Source: Nosema muscidifuracis
Lineage: Eukaryota > Microsporidia > Nosematidae
DNA length: 64,000 bases
Direction of reading: 5' to 3'
Assembly: GCA_028335825.1 (NCBI GenBank)
Contig: JAIOKI010000005.1
Location: forward strand, 124,001 to 188,000
The notes below the pieces were generated by a model. That model did no database searches, was not told the origin of the DNA, and saw nothing but the letters and a program-made list of their open reading frames with translations. Made by a program: the position numbers and the translations under genes. The number at the start of each line of letters is the position of its first letter. Position 1 is the first letter of the stretch. Below are positions 49,073-60,201 of the stretch, in pieces.

Positions 49073-51895
49073 ATGAATCCAGAAATAAAAGAAATATTTA
49101 AAAATACTATTAATCCAGATCCAGCTATAAGAAGTAAATCAGAAGAAAGACTTGGAATGTTACAAAGAGATTATAATCTTCTAATTTCTTTACCAAAGAC
49201 TTTGATGAAGGATTCTGATATTATCGTTAAGAAAACTTCTTCGTTATTTTTTAAAAATGCTGTTATAAGTGAATGGAGTAAACCAGAATTTGAGCAGTCA
49301 AAGAATTATTTGATGTCTAATTTGTTAGAGTTTTATATGCATGCTGATGATATTAATATTATATCATATAATGGTATATTAATTCATATGTTTAATCGAG
49401 AATCTAATGAAAATATACAAGTTTTTTTGACAAGTGTTGCTGAATTAATTAAATCAAATGATATGTTACAGTTTACTGTTGCACTTAATGTCATAGAACA
49501 AGTTTTCAATGCTGAAAAAATCAAATATAATTTAGAACAGATACTTATGCTTATCTACAACACTAGTGGACAAGAATTATTAAGAAATTTACACGTATTT
49601 ATCAATAAGAATGATTACAAAACTGCTAAAGGAATTATCAAATTTATTTCTAAATCTTATAATTATTATACAATACCAGATTTTTTAAGTAGAATCGATG
49701 TTTATTCTTACGTAATAAATATTACAACTGAAATGCTTAAAATGGAAAATTCTTCAGATTTTTATTTTATGAAAGCTAAGAAATGGGCTGCTTTTTTCTT
49801 ATATAAAGCTTGTAATAAGGGAATTAAGAAATTTTATAAAAATTCAGATCTTTCAGATTTTATTACAGATAATTCTAGATTAACATATATTTATGAAGTA
49901 TTTATGTCTCAGTTAAAAATGAAAAAGATTTGTAATAAATCTGAATCTATTGAAACATATGCTGTAGAATTTCTTACACTTTGTGCATCTGATAAAGAGA
50001 CATACAAAATTATGGAAAAAGATCTTGTTTATTTAATTACTGAATATATTTTATCTTTACATGAATTATCTGAAGATGAAGAAGATGATTTTGAAAATGA
50101 TCCAGAAAAGTTTCTTAGAGAAAAATATCATTATTTCAGTTATGATTTAAGAAACGAATGTGCTACATTGTTTTGCGAGATTGTTAAAATCTTTAAACAC
50201 AATAATGAAGGAATGAATTGGCTTTGTCAATTTTTTATTCAAAATTTAGAGAATGGAAAGGTTAATCAAAATAAGGAATCTATTAAGAAAAGCTATGGTG
50301 TATATTTTTTGATGAGTAATATAACACATACATTATATAAATTTTCTAGACCAATTTTTGAGAAAATTCTTACTAATTATGTTTTTTACGATTTGCAATT
50401 TGGAAGTGTTATTATGAAATCTCAAGCTTGTTATCTTTTATCATTTATTGAAGAGAAAATTACAGTCAATCAAGAATTATTGGATGCAATTCAAAATGTT
50501 ATGCGTATTGTAAGAGAAAAACATCCTATATTAAGTGTAGATGCAACACTTGCAATGAACTTCTTTATTAGTAATATAGATCTATCTCAATATTTAAGTG
50601 ATTATATTGGAGAATTAGTACAATCTATTTTAACTTTAAGTGCTAATTATGACATTGAACCTTTAACATACTTATTAGATAATATAATGCAAACATTTAC
50701 TAATGAGATATCTGTATTTGCACCAGATTTAGTTAGATCTATGTCTAATTTAATTTTATCTCATCTTTCAAATGAACAAACTGAAAGTGAAGATAGATTA
50801 ATGGTAATTTCAGGATTTTTGAGAGGTGTTGAAACTGTTATTAATACAGAAAAACATCCAGTAGAATTAACACAAGTTTTATATCAAAATTTTTATAACG
50901 TTTTAGAGATAATCTTAAGAGAAAAGAAAGATAATTTTTATCAAGAAGTTTTAGATATTATAAACTGCTTTTTCTTTTCAATTAGAACATTTGATAATTC
51001 CATGTGGCATCTTTTTACGTTGATTTTAAATTTACCAATGGAAGATATTTTATTATACCCATGTGAGATTTCAGAAATTATTGATAATGTAGTTTGTAAT
51101 GGAAAAGAAATTGTTCTTGATAAATTTATACTTGAAAAAATAACGAATGTAATTTCAGGTTTATGTATTGAGGATGATGAATGCATGTATGACGACGATT
51201 TTATTTCAGGATGTAAAGTTATTGAGACTTTATTACTTAATGTGGGTGAAAAGCTTTTCAGTCTCTATCCTGAAAAATTAGACTTTTTTGTTAAGGTAAT
51301 TGCAGATTCACTTCCAAAAATAGAAGAAAGCTCTTCTGCAATTATTTATGGTTTAGAAGTTATTATGAACTGTTTTTATATTAGACCTTTAGAAACTCTT
51401 CATTTGCTTAAACTTAGAGAGTTCGATTCAAGATTTTTCACTACAGCTTGTACTAGAAAGAAAGATTTCTTTAGAGTTCATGATAAAAAGATTTGTATAA
51501 GATTTTTAGGTAAATTATTCAGTTTATCTCAAAATGAAGTAAAAGTTACATTTGATATCAAAGAAGTAAGTAAATTATTTTCTACTGTATTTTGTTCATT
51601 ACCTGATGCAATAGAAGCAAGAAATAAATTAATATCTAAAAAAGATAAAAATGATAAAGATTCTGATGAAGGTTATGATTCTGAAGCATCTGAAGAATAT
51701 AATGATTTAGAAGAAGATATTTACTTTTATACCGTATTAGATCAGTTTGATGCTTATTCTTATATTTATAATATTTTCACATCTTCAGCTCAAGATAAAG
51801 TTGGATCTATAATTATGTCAAGTTTGTCTAAGACTCAGATGGATGCTATAAATGATGTTTTTGCTAATAAATCAAAGATACAACAGAAGTATTAA
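49073..51895 (+). CDS. Importin-beta family nuclear transport receptor (importin-7/8 type), 940 aa
   Basis: HEAT-repeat karyopherin that carries cargo such as ribosomal proteins and histones into the nucleus with Ran-GTP. The N-terminal NPEIKEIFKNTINPDPAIRSKSEERL then 'FFKNAVISEWSKPEFE' matches the Ran-binding HEAT repeats of Sxm1/Nmd5 and importin 7/8. 'SVIMKSQACYLLSFIEEK' corresponds to their 'R-RACW---F' repeat, and an acidic C-terminal segment (DKDSDEGYDSEASEEYNDLEE, near residue 855) is also typical. I start at 49073, where CCCC abuts ATG. It is about 100 residues shorter than yeast Nmd5 (1048). An exportin relative (Cse1) is the main alternative. Confidence 0.88.
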   Translation: MNPEIKEIFKNTINPDPAIRSKSEERLGMLQRDYNLLISLPKTLMKDSDIIVKKTSSLFFKNAVISEWSKPEFEQSKNYLMSNLLEFYMHADDINIISYNGILIHMFNRESNENIQVFLTSVAELIKSNDMLQFTVALNVIEQVFNAEKIKYNLEQILMLIYNTSGQELLRNLHVFINKNDYKTAKGIIKFISKSYNYYTIPDFLSRIDVYSYVINITTEMLKMENSSDFYFMKAKKWAAFFLYKACNKGIKKFYKNSDLSDFITDNSRLTYIYEVFMSQLKMKKICNKSESIETYAVEFLTLCASDKETYKIMEKDLVYLITEYILSLHELSEDEEDDFENDPEKFLREKYHYFSYDLRNECATLFCEIVKIFKHNNEGMNWLCQFFIQNLENGKVNQNKESIKKSYGVYFLMSNITHTLYKFSRPIFEKILTNYVFYDLQFGSVIMKSQACYLLSFIEEKITVNQELLDAIQNVMRIVREKHPILSVDATLAMNFFISNIDLSQYLSDYIGELVQSILTLSANYDIEPLTYLLDNIMQTFTNEISVFAPDLVRSMSNLILSHLSNEQTESEDRLMVISGFLRGVETVINTEKHPVELTQVLYQNFYNVLEIILREKKDNFYQEVLDIINCFFFSIRTFDNSMWHLFTLILNLPMEDILLYPCEISEIIDNVVCNGKEIVLDKFILEKITNVISGLCIEDDECMYDDDFISGCKVIETLLLNVGEKLFSLYPEKLDFFVKVIADSLPKIEESSSAIIYGLEVIMNCFYIRPLETLHLLKLREFDSRFFTTACTRKKDFFRVHDKKICIRFLGKLFSLSQNEVKVTFDIKEVSKLFSTVFCSLPDAIEARNKLISKKDKNDKDSDEGYDSEASEEYNDLEEDIYFYTVLDQFDAYSYIYNIFTSSAQDKVGSIIMSSLSKTQMDAINDVFANKSKIQQKY

Positions 51896-52293
51896 ATTAA
51901 TTAATATTATGGTTAAATATTTTATTAAAATGAAGTAGGGGGTATCAATAATTGCCATATTTTTATTGTATCCTAATTAATTATGCAGTAATTATGTTAT
52001 TGATTATAAATAATTTTAATTATATTTTTAGTTGTATGCTAATATTTAGTTAGAGTATCTTAATTAATTCTATAGTAATTATGTTATTGACTATAAATAA
52101 TTTTAATTATATTTTTAGTTAAAGTATTCTAATTAATTCTACAGTAATTATGTTATTGACTATTAATAATTTTAATTATATTTTTAGTTAAATACTATTT
52201 TTTATATAAATTAAAACTTCTTTTATAATTATTTGTTTTTATCATTTATGCAAAAAAAATTCAAAGTATAAAAATAAACATTTACCCTTAAAT
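51896..52293. repeat. ~69-bp array upstream of dynein
   Basis: Three copies starting near 51974, 52061 and 52130 of a unit with 'taattaattctacagtaatt' and 'atgttattgactataaataa'. An isolated GGGGG at 51938-51942 (CCCCC on the minus strand) stands before the array without an adjacent gene. CCCTTAAAT of dynein closes the spacer. Confidence 0.75.
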
Positions 52294-55200
52294 ATGCATA
52301 AAATGAATTATCAAGAATTTATTAATCACATACGAGCATTAAAGGACGTAGAACGGAAACCATTCGTAAATATTGAAGTAAGGAATCTTAATTTTTTGAA
52401 TTTACTTGCTCAATCTAAAGATAATAACAATATTTTACCTTTTTTAAAGGACAATATACTAACTCAAAATAATTTTTCTATTAAAATTTCGAAAATGTAT
52501 CTTAATAATCCAAAATATTTTTGCAAAGAAGAATGTAAATCTATTTATAATCAGATATGTGAATTTTATAAGAAGGAAGATATTAGATTAATTGACCTAG
52601 CTTATTTAGTAATATTTTTTAGTTCAAATTTATATAAAGATTTATTATCAGCTTCAAATTTGCTTTTGACTGAAAAACTTCGTAAATTGGAATATTTTGA
52701 AGAAATATTTTACAAATCATTAGATTTAGAAATTTTTTTAGAATTAGATAAACCTGAAGATATTTTGAATAATATAAAAAATATTTTATATTATAATTTA
52801 GATATACATAAACACTTAATTCATATTCTAAATAATCATGAAATAAGAATTGATAATATTAAATATATGAAAATAATTTTGAGTTTGATACAAGAAAAAA
52901 GTGACTTATTTAGAGAAGTAGTATTTGATGATAAAAAATTTAGAATGAAATTAGATGAGATTGAGCTTAAAAGTAATTTAGAAGTCATTGTAAAAAAATA
53001 TGAATTAGATAATTCATATTTAAATATTAGCAATATAAAGAATCTAATTTTAGTTTTCAAAAAACAATTTGAAATGAGAAGCAATATAAAAGACAAAATA
53101 GAAGTTATGAAATACTTCAGTTATTTTTTAAGATTTTCTGTATTTATGGAATCAACTAGTTCAGATAGATTAAAAATTTATGATTATCTGTTTAACATAA
53201 CTGATGTTGAATTGTGTAGTCTAAATCATCTAAAAATAGTTATCCAAACTTCAAAAGATTTATTAAGGTTATTTTTTTATGAAGAAAGAAATTTATTTGT
53301 AGAAAATATAGAGAATAAAATCTCTGAATTAGAAAATTCATATAAAACTATTGAAAAAAACATTATGAAGGAATTTTCTATTTTTTTAGAATATCGACTT
53401 TTAATTCTAAAAAACGAAAAGTTATACATCAATATTGACTCTGATTTTTGTAAACTGTTTGATTATTCTGAGCTAAGTAGTATAGATAATAATGAAGCTA
53501 AAAAATATATCGGAAATATAGATAAAATCAAAATATACAAGAAATATTTGGGTATATTTATAAATATATTAGATAAGGTTAGCAAAGATGAATACAAACA
53601 ATTTATTCAATATTTTGATAAAATTTGGGATGTAATTAAAGAAATAATTAATCTTAAGATTAAGTATTTTATTAATACGAATAAAGAGGAAATATTAAGA
53701 TTTGAAGTAAATAAACTTCATAAGAAATTGATAGAAAATAGATTATTAATTCATAAATTTTCAGAATTAAAAATAAGAAATCCTAAAGATTTTTTAGTAA
53801 AAAATATTGTACTTTGTGAAAATAATGAGATTGTAAATGTATATTTAAAAAAATCACTTGATAATACTAATTTTGAGGTGTTTATATATGACTCATCTGA
53901 CTTAAAAAAGATATTTAATGTTTTACTGGATATTTATTTTGATAGAACATTGTTTAGATTTGGAAATTCATCAGTTCTAGATCGTCTTATGGATACTTAT
54001 GTTAGATTGAAGGAAGCATTTAAATATTTTGAAGAAATTAAAAAAAGTAATATCAACATAAAAACTATGTCAATAAAAGAAATGATCAAATATTTAATAA
54101 GAGATTCTAAATATATCAGATTACTTAAAAAAGATATACCAAAATTTATAGTGATAAAGTATAAACCAAAAAAAAATAGAAAAATTAAAAATAAGTTGAA
54201 GGATTATTTCCAGGAACATGTTAAAAAAATACAGATTAATATTTTAGAACACTATAAAGAAATTTATATATTTAACAAAATAAGTAAAATTTTATATAGA
54301 AAAGGTATTGATTTAGAAATTGAAAAGATAAATATAGAAATAATGAATGATCATACAGAATTACTTAAAGATTATGAAAAATATCTCCAAATTTTTAAAA
54401 ATGTTTTACTCAATGAAGAAAATATTTTTCCAAAAGATAAATATATGAGTTTTTATAAAAAGTTAAAAGATAATTGTGGACAAATATTTAAAATATATTA
54501 CATAAACAGAAAAATAAATGGTAATATGAAAAATGATTGTATCTATAATTATAGAAGTGTGTTAAATAACTCAAAAATAATAAAATATCATTTAGAACAT
54601 CCTAAGATAATAAAGAAATTGGATTTTATACTTAATCAAAAATATTTTGAATATGATACTTATAGAGAAAACTTATTAAAGATAAAGTCAATTATAACAT
54701 ATAAAAATTATTTTGATAAGAAATTATCATTACTAGATATTTTGTTTAATTTTAATTCTACAGAACTGGATAAGATTTATAAAGATCTGCTATTGGAAGA
54801 AGATATCACAAAAAAAATAAATTTTATCAGTGAAGAAATTAACAACCTTAAATATTTGGATGAACAAAATCCTGAAGATTTTTCATTTAATGATAGACAT
54901 GGACTAATTTTTTTGGTGAATGAAATTGACAAGAATTTACAGATACATCTTGCTGATCTTTTATCTATAGATATACTGAAAAAATATGAAGATAAAATCA
55001 AAGAACTTAAAGAATGTGTATACAAATTGATTAATATTAATGACTCTTTAAAAAATATTATACTTGACATATTTAAATTATCTAATACTGAAATATATCC
55101 AATTTTAATTGAAACTATGAAGATACCATTAATAGAAATAAATTTAGAATATCTTTCTTCTGAAAATATAAAATATAAACACAAATTGAATGATGAAATT

Positions 55201-58200
55201 AATATTCTAAAAAACAAGATTAGTGAATTGTATTTTATATCAAATGATGATATTATTAATTTAATCAATGGAAAATTTAAATATGAAGATGTACTTAGAA
55301 ATATCTTTAATTTTGATAAATTTATTTGTCAAGATAATTTTTGTATTGGAGTAATTAGTAAGAAAGAAAAATTAATTTTTGAAAACAAAATTGATCAAGT
55401 ACAAAATTACAATAATTCAAAAGATTTTGAATTATTCTTTGATAGATTTAAAAAAGAAATTAGAAACACTTTAAATATTTATTTTAAAAGTAAATTGACA
55501 AATTCTCAATTATCTAAAAATAATCAGATAACTTTTATTGATGAATATATAAATGAATATAATTATTTTAATAGATCAAAATATAATGAAACTAACAAGA
55601 CAAGATTTTTGAGAAAACATGAACTTAATTTGAAAGATGATTTTACTAAATTATATCCAAAGCCATTAATAGATATTTCAAATAATTTAGAAAATATCAA
55701 ACTTTTCGTAAATAGTATGAATAAGACTGAGTATAAACTCATTTATTATCCTCCTTCAAGTATAATTTTTACTAAACTCACTAATACAATATTTAATAAA
55801 ATATCGATAAGCTTAGATTCTTCTGCAGGTATTATTCTTTATGGAGAAAGTAGTACTGGAAAAACTGAAACAGTCAAATATTATTGCAGATCTGTAGGAA
55901 TTTCTGTATTCGTTTTTTGTTGTAATGAGAATATTGATATAATTTTATTAGAAAATATTATAAAAGGTTGCATAATAAACAAATGGTATTTGTGTTTAGA
56001 TGAATTTAATAGATTGAGTAGTAATGTAATGAGTAAGCTTAGTGATTTAATTTTAGAGAGTACTGAAAAAGATAAAAAATTTAGGATATTTTTGACACTC
56101 AATATTGGATATTTAGGTAGAAAACGAATTCCTACAACTTTGAAGTCTTTATTTTCAGAAATCAGGGTTGATAATCCAAATATTAATGATATTTTAGATG
56201 TATATTTTAACGAAGATATGAAATTAATTATAAAAAGTTTAAAAGAAAAAAGTAGCAACCTTAGACATTACAATTTTTCATTAAGAGCCATTAACACAAT
56301 TCTTTATAATTTAGATAAAAATCAAGAAGACCCATCTAAGAACTTATTTATTTATTATTATGCATTATTTAATAATAAAGACAAAGAATTATTGAAAAAA
56401 TATACAAAAAAATTGAGTTACATTGATTTATTCGAATATGGAATTCAACGTAGTACAGGCTTATTGTTGTATGGAAAAAGTTCTACGGGTAAATCAACAT
56501 TAATTCAAAATGCAATACAGAAGTATAATGTAAAATATAAAATTTTGCATAAATATGATGAACATTATTTATACAAACTTATAAAAGACAATTTAACTGA
56601 CGAGTTTTGGATTATTTTCGATTGTATTTTAGAAAGTACCTGGGTTGAAAATTTAAATTCTGTATTAGATGATAATAAAATACTTTGTATGGATAATGGA
56701 GAAATAGTAAAGATAGGAACAAACATAAAAATAATTTTTGAGACAAATTGTATCAGTCTATTAACTCCAGCTACATTAACAAGAGTTTTTACAATATATT
56801 TTGATGAAAAATATGAAATTTCTAATTTTAAAGATCATGTAGTATTTTTACAAGGTCCAATGGGTATAGGAAAGAGGAAATATTTTGATGATATTATATT
56901 ACCTAAAAAATCAGATTTATTTAGAAATAATATATTAACTTTAAACTGCCGAAATATTTGTACCTTAGTAGGATGTTTACCTGAATCTTATTCAGGAGTT
57001 TTGTATTTAGAGGAATATGAATATTGTTCTGAAATACTTTCTGTTGAAATTAAGGAATTTTATGAATATTTTACGATAAATGGACAAAGTTTTGATAATT
57101 TAATTATAGTTATAAGTTATAATGGAGATAATGAATTAAGAAAAATAAATTATGATAGAAGAATAAGTTGTAAAATCATTGAAATATCCAAGGAAGAAGT
57201 TATAAGTCAAATTAAAGATAAAGAATTATTAAGATTGTGTAAGCAAGATTATATTAGATATGATGAATCCATTAGCATAAATAATATTCTTATAAAAACC
57301 AAGCTTTCATTTGATTTTGTTGTTAATTTATTTTTAAAAGAATCAAAATTGTGCTTCAAAGATTTTTGTAATTTTTGCTTAGATCATAAAAAGAATTTTA
57401 TCATTTTAGGTCCTAGATTATTAGGAAAGAATTATTTATTACAAGATTATAGTGATAAGTTGAATATTATAAAAGTTTTTACTAAAAATAATAATATTCA
57501 ATTATCTGATATATATATAAATACAATATTAACTGATGATTTAGAGAAAGTATCTAAGTCTATCATAAAAAGTTGTTTAATTTTTAAAATATGTTCATTT
57601 GAAAATATAGTTCTTAATTTTGAAGAATTTTTGATTGATTGTGATAATTTAGAATTAAAAAAGATATCAATATTAGACAAAAGATTTATTAAGAATGTTA
57701 ATATGAAAAAATGCAAATGCTGTATAAAAGAAACATTTATAATTGAAAATTCTGTTTCTTTTTCAGATAAATGTAAATCAAATTTGATATCCTTCAGTAA
57801 TATTTACAAATTATATGATTTTATTTCAACTATCTTGGATATAAAGAAGAAACATTTTATTCAATTGAAATACAATAATGAAAGTTTAGAAAAAATTAAT
57901 ATATATAATGAAATGTCTAAAGTTAAAGAACAAGCTTTAATTGAATATAATAATTATTTAAATGATTATGAATTAAACTTAAAAAACAAGATATTAGAAA
58001 TTGAAAATATAGAAAGAAAAATTAATATTGAAAAAATTAAAATTTCACAAGAAAAAGAAGGTCATAATGAATTTTATAAAAAGATTATGAATAAGAAAGA
58101 GTTGATAAGAAAAACTTTAGAATCAGGAGAAAATAAATTACATGAAAGTATAAGTAAAATTCAAAAGATTAATAAAAAGAATATTGCAGAATTAAAATGT

Positions 58201-60201
58201 ATGAATACACCACCTAAAGCAGTTCATTTTGTTGTTAATATAATTTACAACATGATACATAAAGTTAATACTACAAAAACATGGGGAGAATTATTAATAT
58301 TTTTAAGATCTAATGATATTCTTTACTTTATAAAGGATATTGCTAATAATAGTATAAATGATAAAGATAAAGATCTTAAATTAAATATTGCTAATAATAG
58401 TATAAATGATAGAGAGAAAGATCTCAAATTAAATATTGCTAATAATAGTATAAATGATAAAGATAAAGATCTTAATTTAGATATTGAAGAATTAAAATCT
58501 AAAGATAAAGATCTTAATTTAAATATTGCTAATAATAGTATAAATGATAAAGAAAAAGATCTCAAATTAAATATTGAAGAATTAAAATCTAAAGAAAAAG
58601 ATCTTAAATTAGATATTGAAGAATTAAAGTCTAAAGAGAAAGAAATTTACAAATCTTCGAGAGTTTGCTTTATTTTTTATGAATGGATTATAAGTAATTA
58701 TGAATTTAAATGTATAAAAGAAGAAATCAAACCACTTGAAGATGAAATAGAAATTTTAGATTTAGAGTTAAAAGATATTAATAAGAATATTGAAAAAGAG
58801 GAATTGAAATATAATAATTTAGAAAAAAGACTTCTTGAATTACAAATTGAGTATAAGAAATTAAATGAAGTTTTAGAAAATACAAAAAAAGAAATCATTG
58901 TAAAAAATAATGAATTATTTACAATTAACAAATTAATTTCTAAACTTAATGAGGAAGTTGATAAATGGAGAGTAGAAGATTTTAATTTAAAATATGTATG
59001 TGATAGATGGTATGATTATAACAAAATATTATTAATTAATTGTAATGACAAACAAGTATCAAATATTCCTAAATTTGATAAGAAATTCGTTGTTACAAGT
59101 ACAAAAGATTATAATTTTATTCATGTACTAAATAATGTTTATAAGTATAAAAATAATTTAATAATTAATGATATCTATGAATTTAATGAGGATATTTACA
59201 AGCTTTGTAAGTTTCAAATTATAGAAAAAGATTTCTGTTTAGTATTAAATTCAAGTAATAATCATTTTGAATGTATTGGATATAATTATAAGATAATTGA
59301 TGAATATATTTACAATACTGAAATTAATCTTAAAGATTTAGAAGTTAAGTTACTTGATGATATTCATGAAGGTTGTTCTATTGAAAATATATTAGAATCT
59401 AAAAATAATTTAGATTTGAAAAGAGAAGAATATAAGAAATGTGAAGAAATAAAAGTTCAATTATCAAAAGTTAATGAAATTTACAAGAATTTAAATGATA
59501 AATTTAATTTATCATTTAAGGTATTTAATGATTATCTTAGGATAAATTATATAATTGATGATTCATATAATACAAATATTAAAGATATGATTAGTTTAGA
59601 GAAGGAGATTACTGAATATTGTACTAGATTAAATATAGAAGAAATATATAAATATAATACGAATATATTAATTATTACCAATACAGATGATTTTATATAT
59701 TATTTAGAGAGTAATATTAATTTTACTAAAGTAATTAGTATAGGTGATAAAAAAAGTAATAAATTATATAAAGATTTATTAAAGAAAAATGATAAAGGAA
59801 TATATTTAGTAAAGAATATTGATCTTTATGATGATATAGTATTAGATAATTCTTCTAATAAATTTATCTATGTAAGTGAGTATATTATGAGTAAGAACAT
59901 TGTAAAAGATTGTAGATTAATTTATATGAAATATTCTTTTAATTATGAAAGATCTATTGAATTATTTAAAAAGATTTATAGTAATCATAAAAATGTAAAT
60001 GATCTTATTCTTCTTCATTGTGGAGTTATAAGAAGTTTATATGAAAATAATTTACAGAAGAAATATTCATTTAGTATCAAAGATTTAGATTTATTAATTA
60101 GAAATAGAGATTTTTGTACCCTCGAGTATTTAAAATATTTAATATATATTAATAAACTAGATAAAGAAGATATCCAAAAAATAAAATTTTTCAATGATTA
60201 A
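52294..60201 (+). CDS. DYN1: Cytoplasmic dynein heavy chain, reduced, 2635 aa
   Basis: Minus-end-directed microtubule motor. A shortened tail takes residues 1 to about 1150. AAA1 has Walker A GESSTGKTE (1184) and CLDEFNRL, AAA2 has GKSSTGKST (1394) with ENLNSVLDDNKIL. AAA3 (GPMGIGKR, 1521) and AAA4 (GPRLLGKN, 1706) keep the Lys but lose the following Ser/Thr. The stalk begins near 1880; 'CMNTPPKAVHFV' (about 1970) is the canonical entry to the microtubule-binding domain, and coil 2 starts with YEWIISNYEFKCIK (2130). Between them, residues 2016-2115 are tandem 16- and 14-residue repeats. AAA5/6 are short and the C-terminal domain is essentially absent. Yeast Dyn1 is 4092 residues. CCCTTAAAT precedes the ATG. 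Whether it still makes force is unknown. Confidence 0.93.
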   Translation: MHKMNYQEFINHIRALKDVERKPFVNIEVRNLNFLNLLAQSKDNNNILPFLKDNILTQNNFSIKISKMYLNNPKYFCKEECKSIYNQICEFYKKEDIRLIDLAYLVIFFSSNLYKDLLSASNLLLTEKLRKLEYFEEIFYKSLDLEIFLELDKPEDILNNIKNILYYNLDIHKHLIHILNNHEIRIDNIKYMKIILSLIQEKSDLFREVVFDDKKFRMKLDEIELKSNLEVIVKKYELDNSYLNISNIKNLILVFKKQFEMRSNIKDKIEVMKYFSYFLRFSVFMESTSSDRLKIYDYLFNITDVELCSLNHLKIVIQTSKDLLRLFFYEERNLFVENIENKISELENSYKTIEKNIMKEFSIFLEYRLLILKNEKLYINIDSDFCKLFDYSELSSIDNNEAKKYIGNIDKIKIYKKYLGIFINILDKVSKDEYKQFIQYFDKIWDVIKEIINLKIKYFINTNKEEILRFEVNKLHKKLIENRLLIHKFSELKIRNPKDFLVKNIVLCENNEIVNVYLKKSLDNTNFEVFIYDSSDLKKIFNVLLDIYFDRTLFRFGNSSVLDRLMDTYVRLKEAFKYFEEIKKSNINIKTMSIKEMIKYLIRDSKYIRLLKKDIPKFIVIKYKPKKNRKIKNKLKDYFQEHVKKIQINILEHYKEIYIFNKISKILYRKGIDLEIEKINIEIMNDHTELLKDYEKYLQIFKNVLLNEENIFPKDKYMSFYKKLKDNCGQIFKIYYINRKINGNMKNDCIYNYRSVLNNSKIIKYHLEHPKIIKKLDFILNQKYFEYDTYRENLLKIKSIITYKNYFDKKLSLLDILFNFNSTELDKIYKDLLLEEDITKKINFISEEINNLKYLDEQNPEDFSFNDRHGLIFLVNEIDKNLQIHLADLLSIDILKKYEDKIKELKECVYKLININDSLKNIILDIFKLSNTEIYPILIETMKIPLIEINLEYLSSENIKYKHKLNDEINILKNKISELYFISNDDIINLINGKFKYEDVLRNIFNFDKFICQDNFCIGVISKKEKLIFENKIDQVQNYNNSKDFELFFDRFKKEIRNTLNIYFKSKLTNSQLSKNNQITFIDEYINEYNYFNRSKYNETNKTRFLRKHELNLKDDFTKLYPKPLIDISNNLENIKLFVNSMNKTEYKLIYYPPSSIIFTKLTNTIFNKISISLDSSAGIILYGESSTGKTETVKYYCRSVGISVFVFCCNENIDIILLENIIKGCIINKWYLCLDEFNRLSSNVMSKLSDLILESTEKDKKFRIFLTLNIGYLGRKRIPTTLKSLFSEIRVDNPNINDILDVYFNEDMKLIIKSLKEKSSNLRHYNFSLRAINTILYNLDKNQEDPSKNLFIYYYALFNNKDKELLKKYTKKLSYIDLFEYGIQRSTGLLLYGKSSTGKSTLIQNAIQKYNVKYKILHKYDEHYLYKLIKDNLTDEFWIIFDCILESTWVENLNSVLDDNKILCMDNGEIVKIGTNIKIIFETNCISLLTPATLTRVFTIYFDEKYEISNFKDHVVFLQGPMGIGKRKYFDDIILPKKSDLFRNNILTLNCRNICTLVGCLPESYSGVLYLEEYEYCSEILSVEIKEFYEYFTINGQSFDNLIIVISYNGDNELRKINYDRRISCKIIEISKEEVISQIKDKELLRLCKQDYIRYDESISINNILIKTKLSFDFVVNLFLKESKLCFKDFCNFCLDHKKNFIILGPRLLGKNYLLQDYSDKLNIIKVFTKNNNIQLSDIYINTILTDDLEKVSKSIIKSCLIFKICSFENIVLNFEEFLIDCDNLELKKISILDKRFIKNVNMKKCKCCIKETFIIENSVSFSDKCKSNLISFSNIYKLYDFISTILDIKKKHFIQLKYNNESLEKINIYNEMSKVKEQALIEYNNYLNDYELNLKNKILEIENIERKINIEKIKISQEKEGHNEFYKKIMNKKELIRKTLESGENKLHESISKIQKINKKNIAELKCMNTPPKAVHFVVNIIYNMIHKVNTTKTWGELLIFLRSNDILYFIKDIANNSINDKDKDLKLNIANNSINDREKDLKLNIANNSINDKDKDLNLDIEELKSKDKDLNLNIANNSINDKEKDLKLNIEELKSKEKDLKLDIEELKSKEKEIYKSSRVCFIFYEWIISNYEFKCIKEEIKPLEDEIEILDLELKDINKNIEKEELKYNNLEKRLLELQIEYKKLNEVLENTKKEIIVKNNELFTINKLISKLNEEVDKWRVEDFNLKYVCDRWYDYNKILLINCNDKQVSNIPKFDKKFVVTSTKDYNFIHVLNNVYKYKNNLIINDIYEFNEDIYKLCKFQIIEKDFCLVLNSSNNHFECIGYNYKIIDEYIYNTEINLKDLEVKLLDDIHEGCSIENILESKNNLDLKREEYKKCEEIKVQLSKVNEIYKNLNDKFNLSFKVFNDYLRINYIIDDSYNTNIKDMISLEKEITEYCTRLNIEEIYKYNTNILIITNTDDFIYYLESNINFTKVISIGDKKSNKLYKDLLKKNDKGIYLVKNIDLYDDIVLDNSSNKFIYVSEYIMSKNIVKDCRLIYMKYSFNYERSIELFKKIYSNHKNVNDLILLHCGVIRSLYENNLQKKYSFSIKDLDLLIRNRDFCTLEYLKYLIYINKLDKEDIQKIKFFND

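Noticed and set aside
57498-58931. Long open frames on the minus strand inside dynein, Rad50 and Utp10
   Set aside because: They are shadows of AT-rich coding sequence: serine/leucine/phenylalanine-rich translations of A-rich codons, with no C-run start motif.
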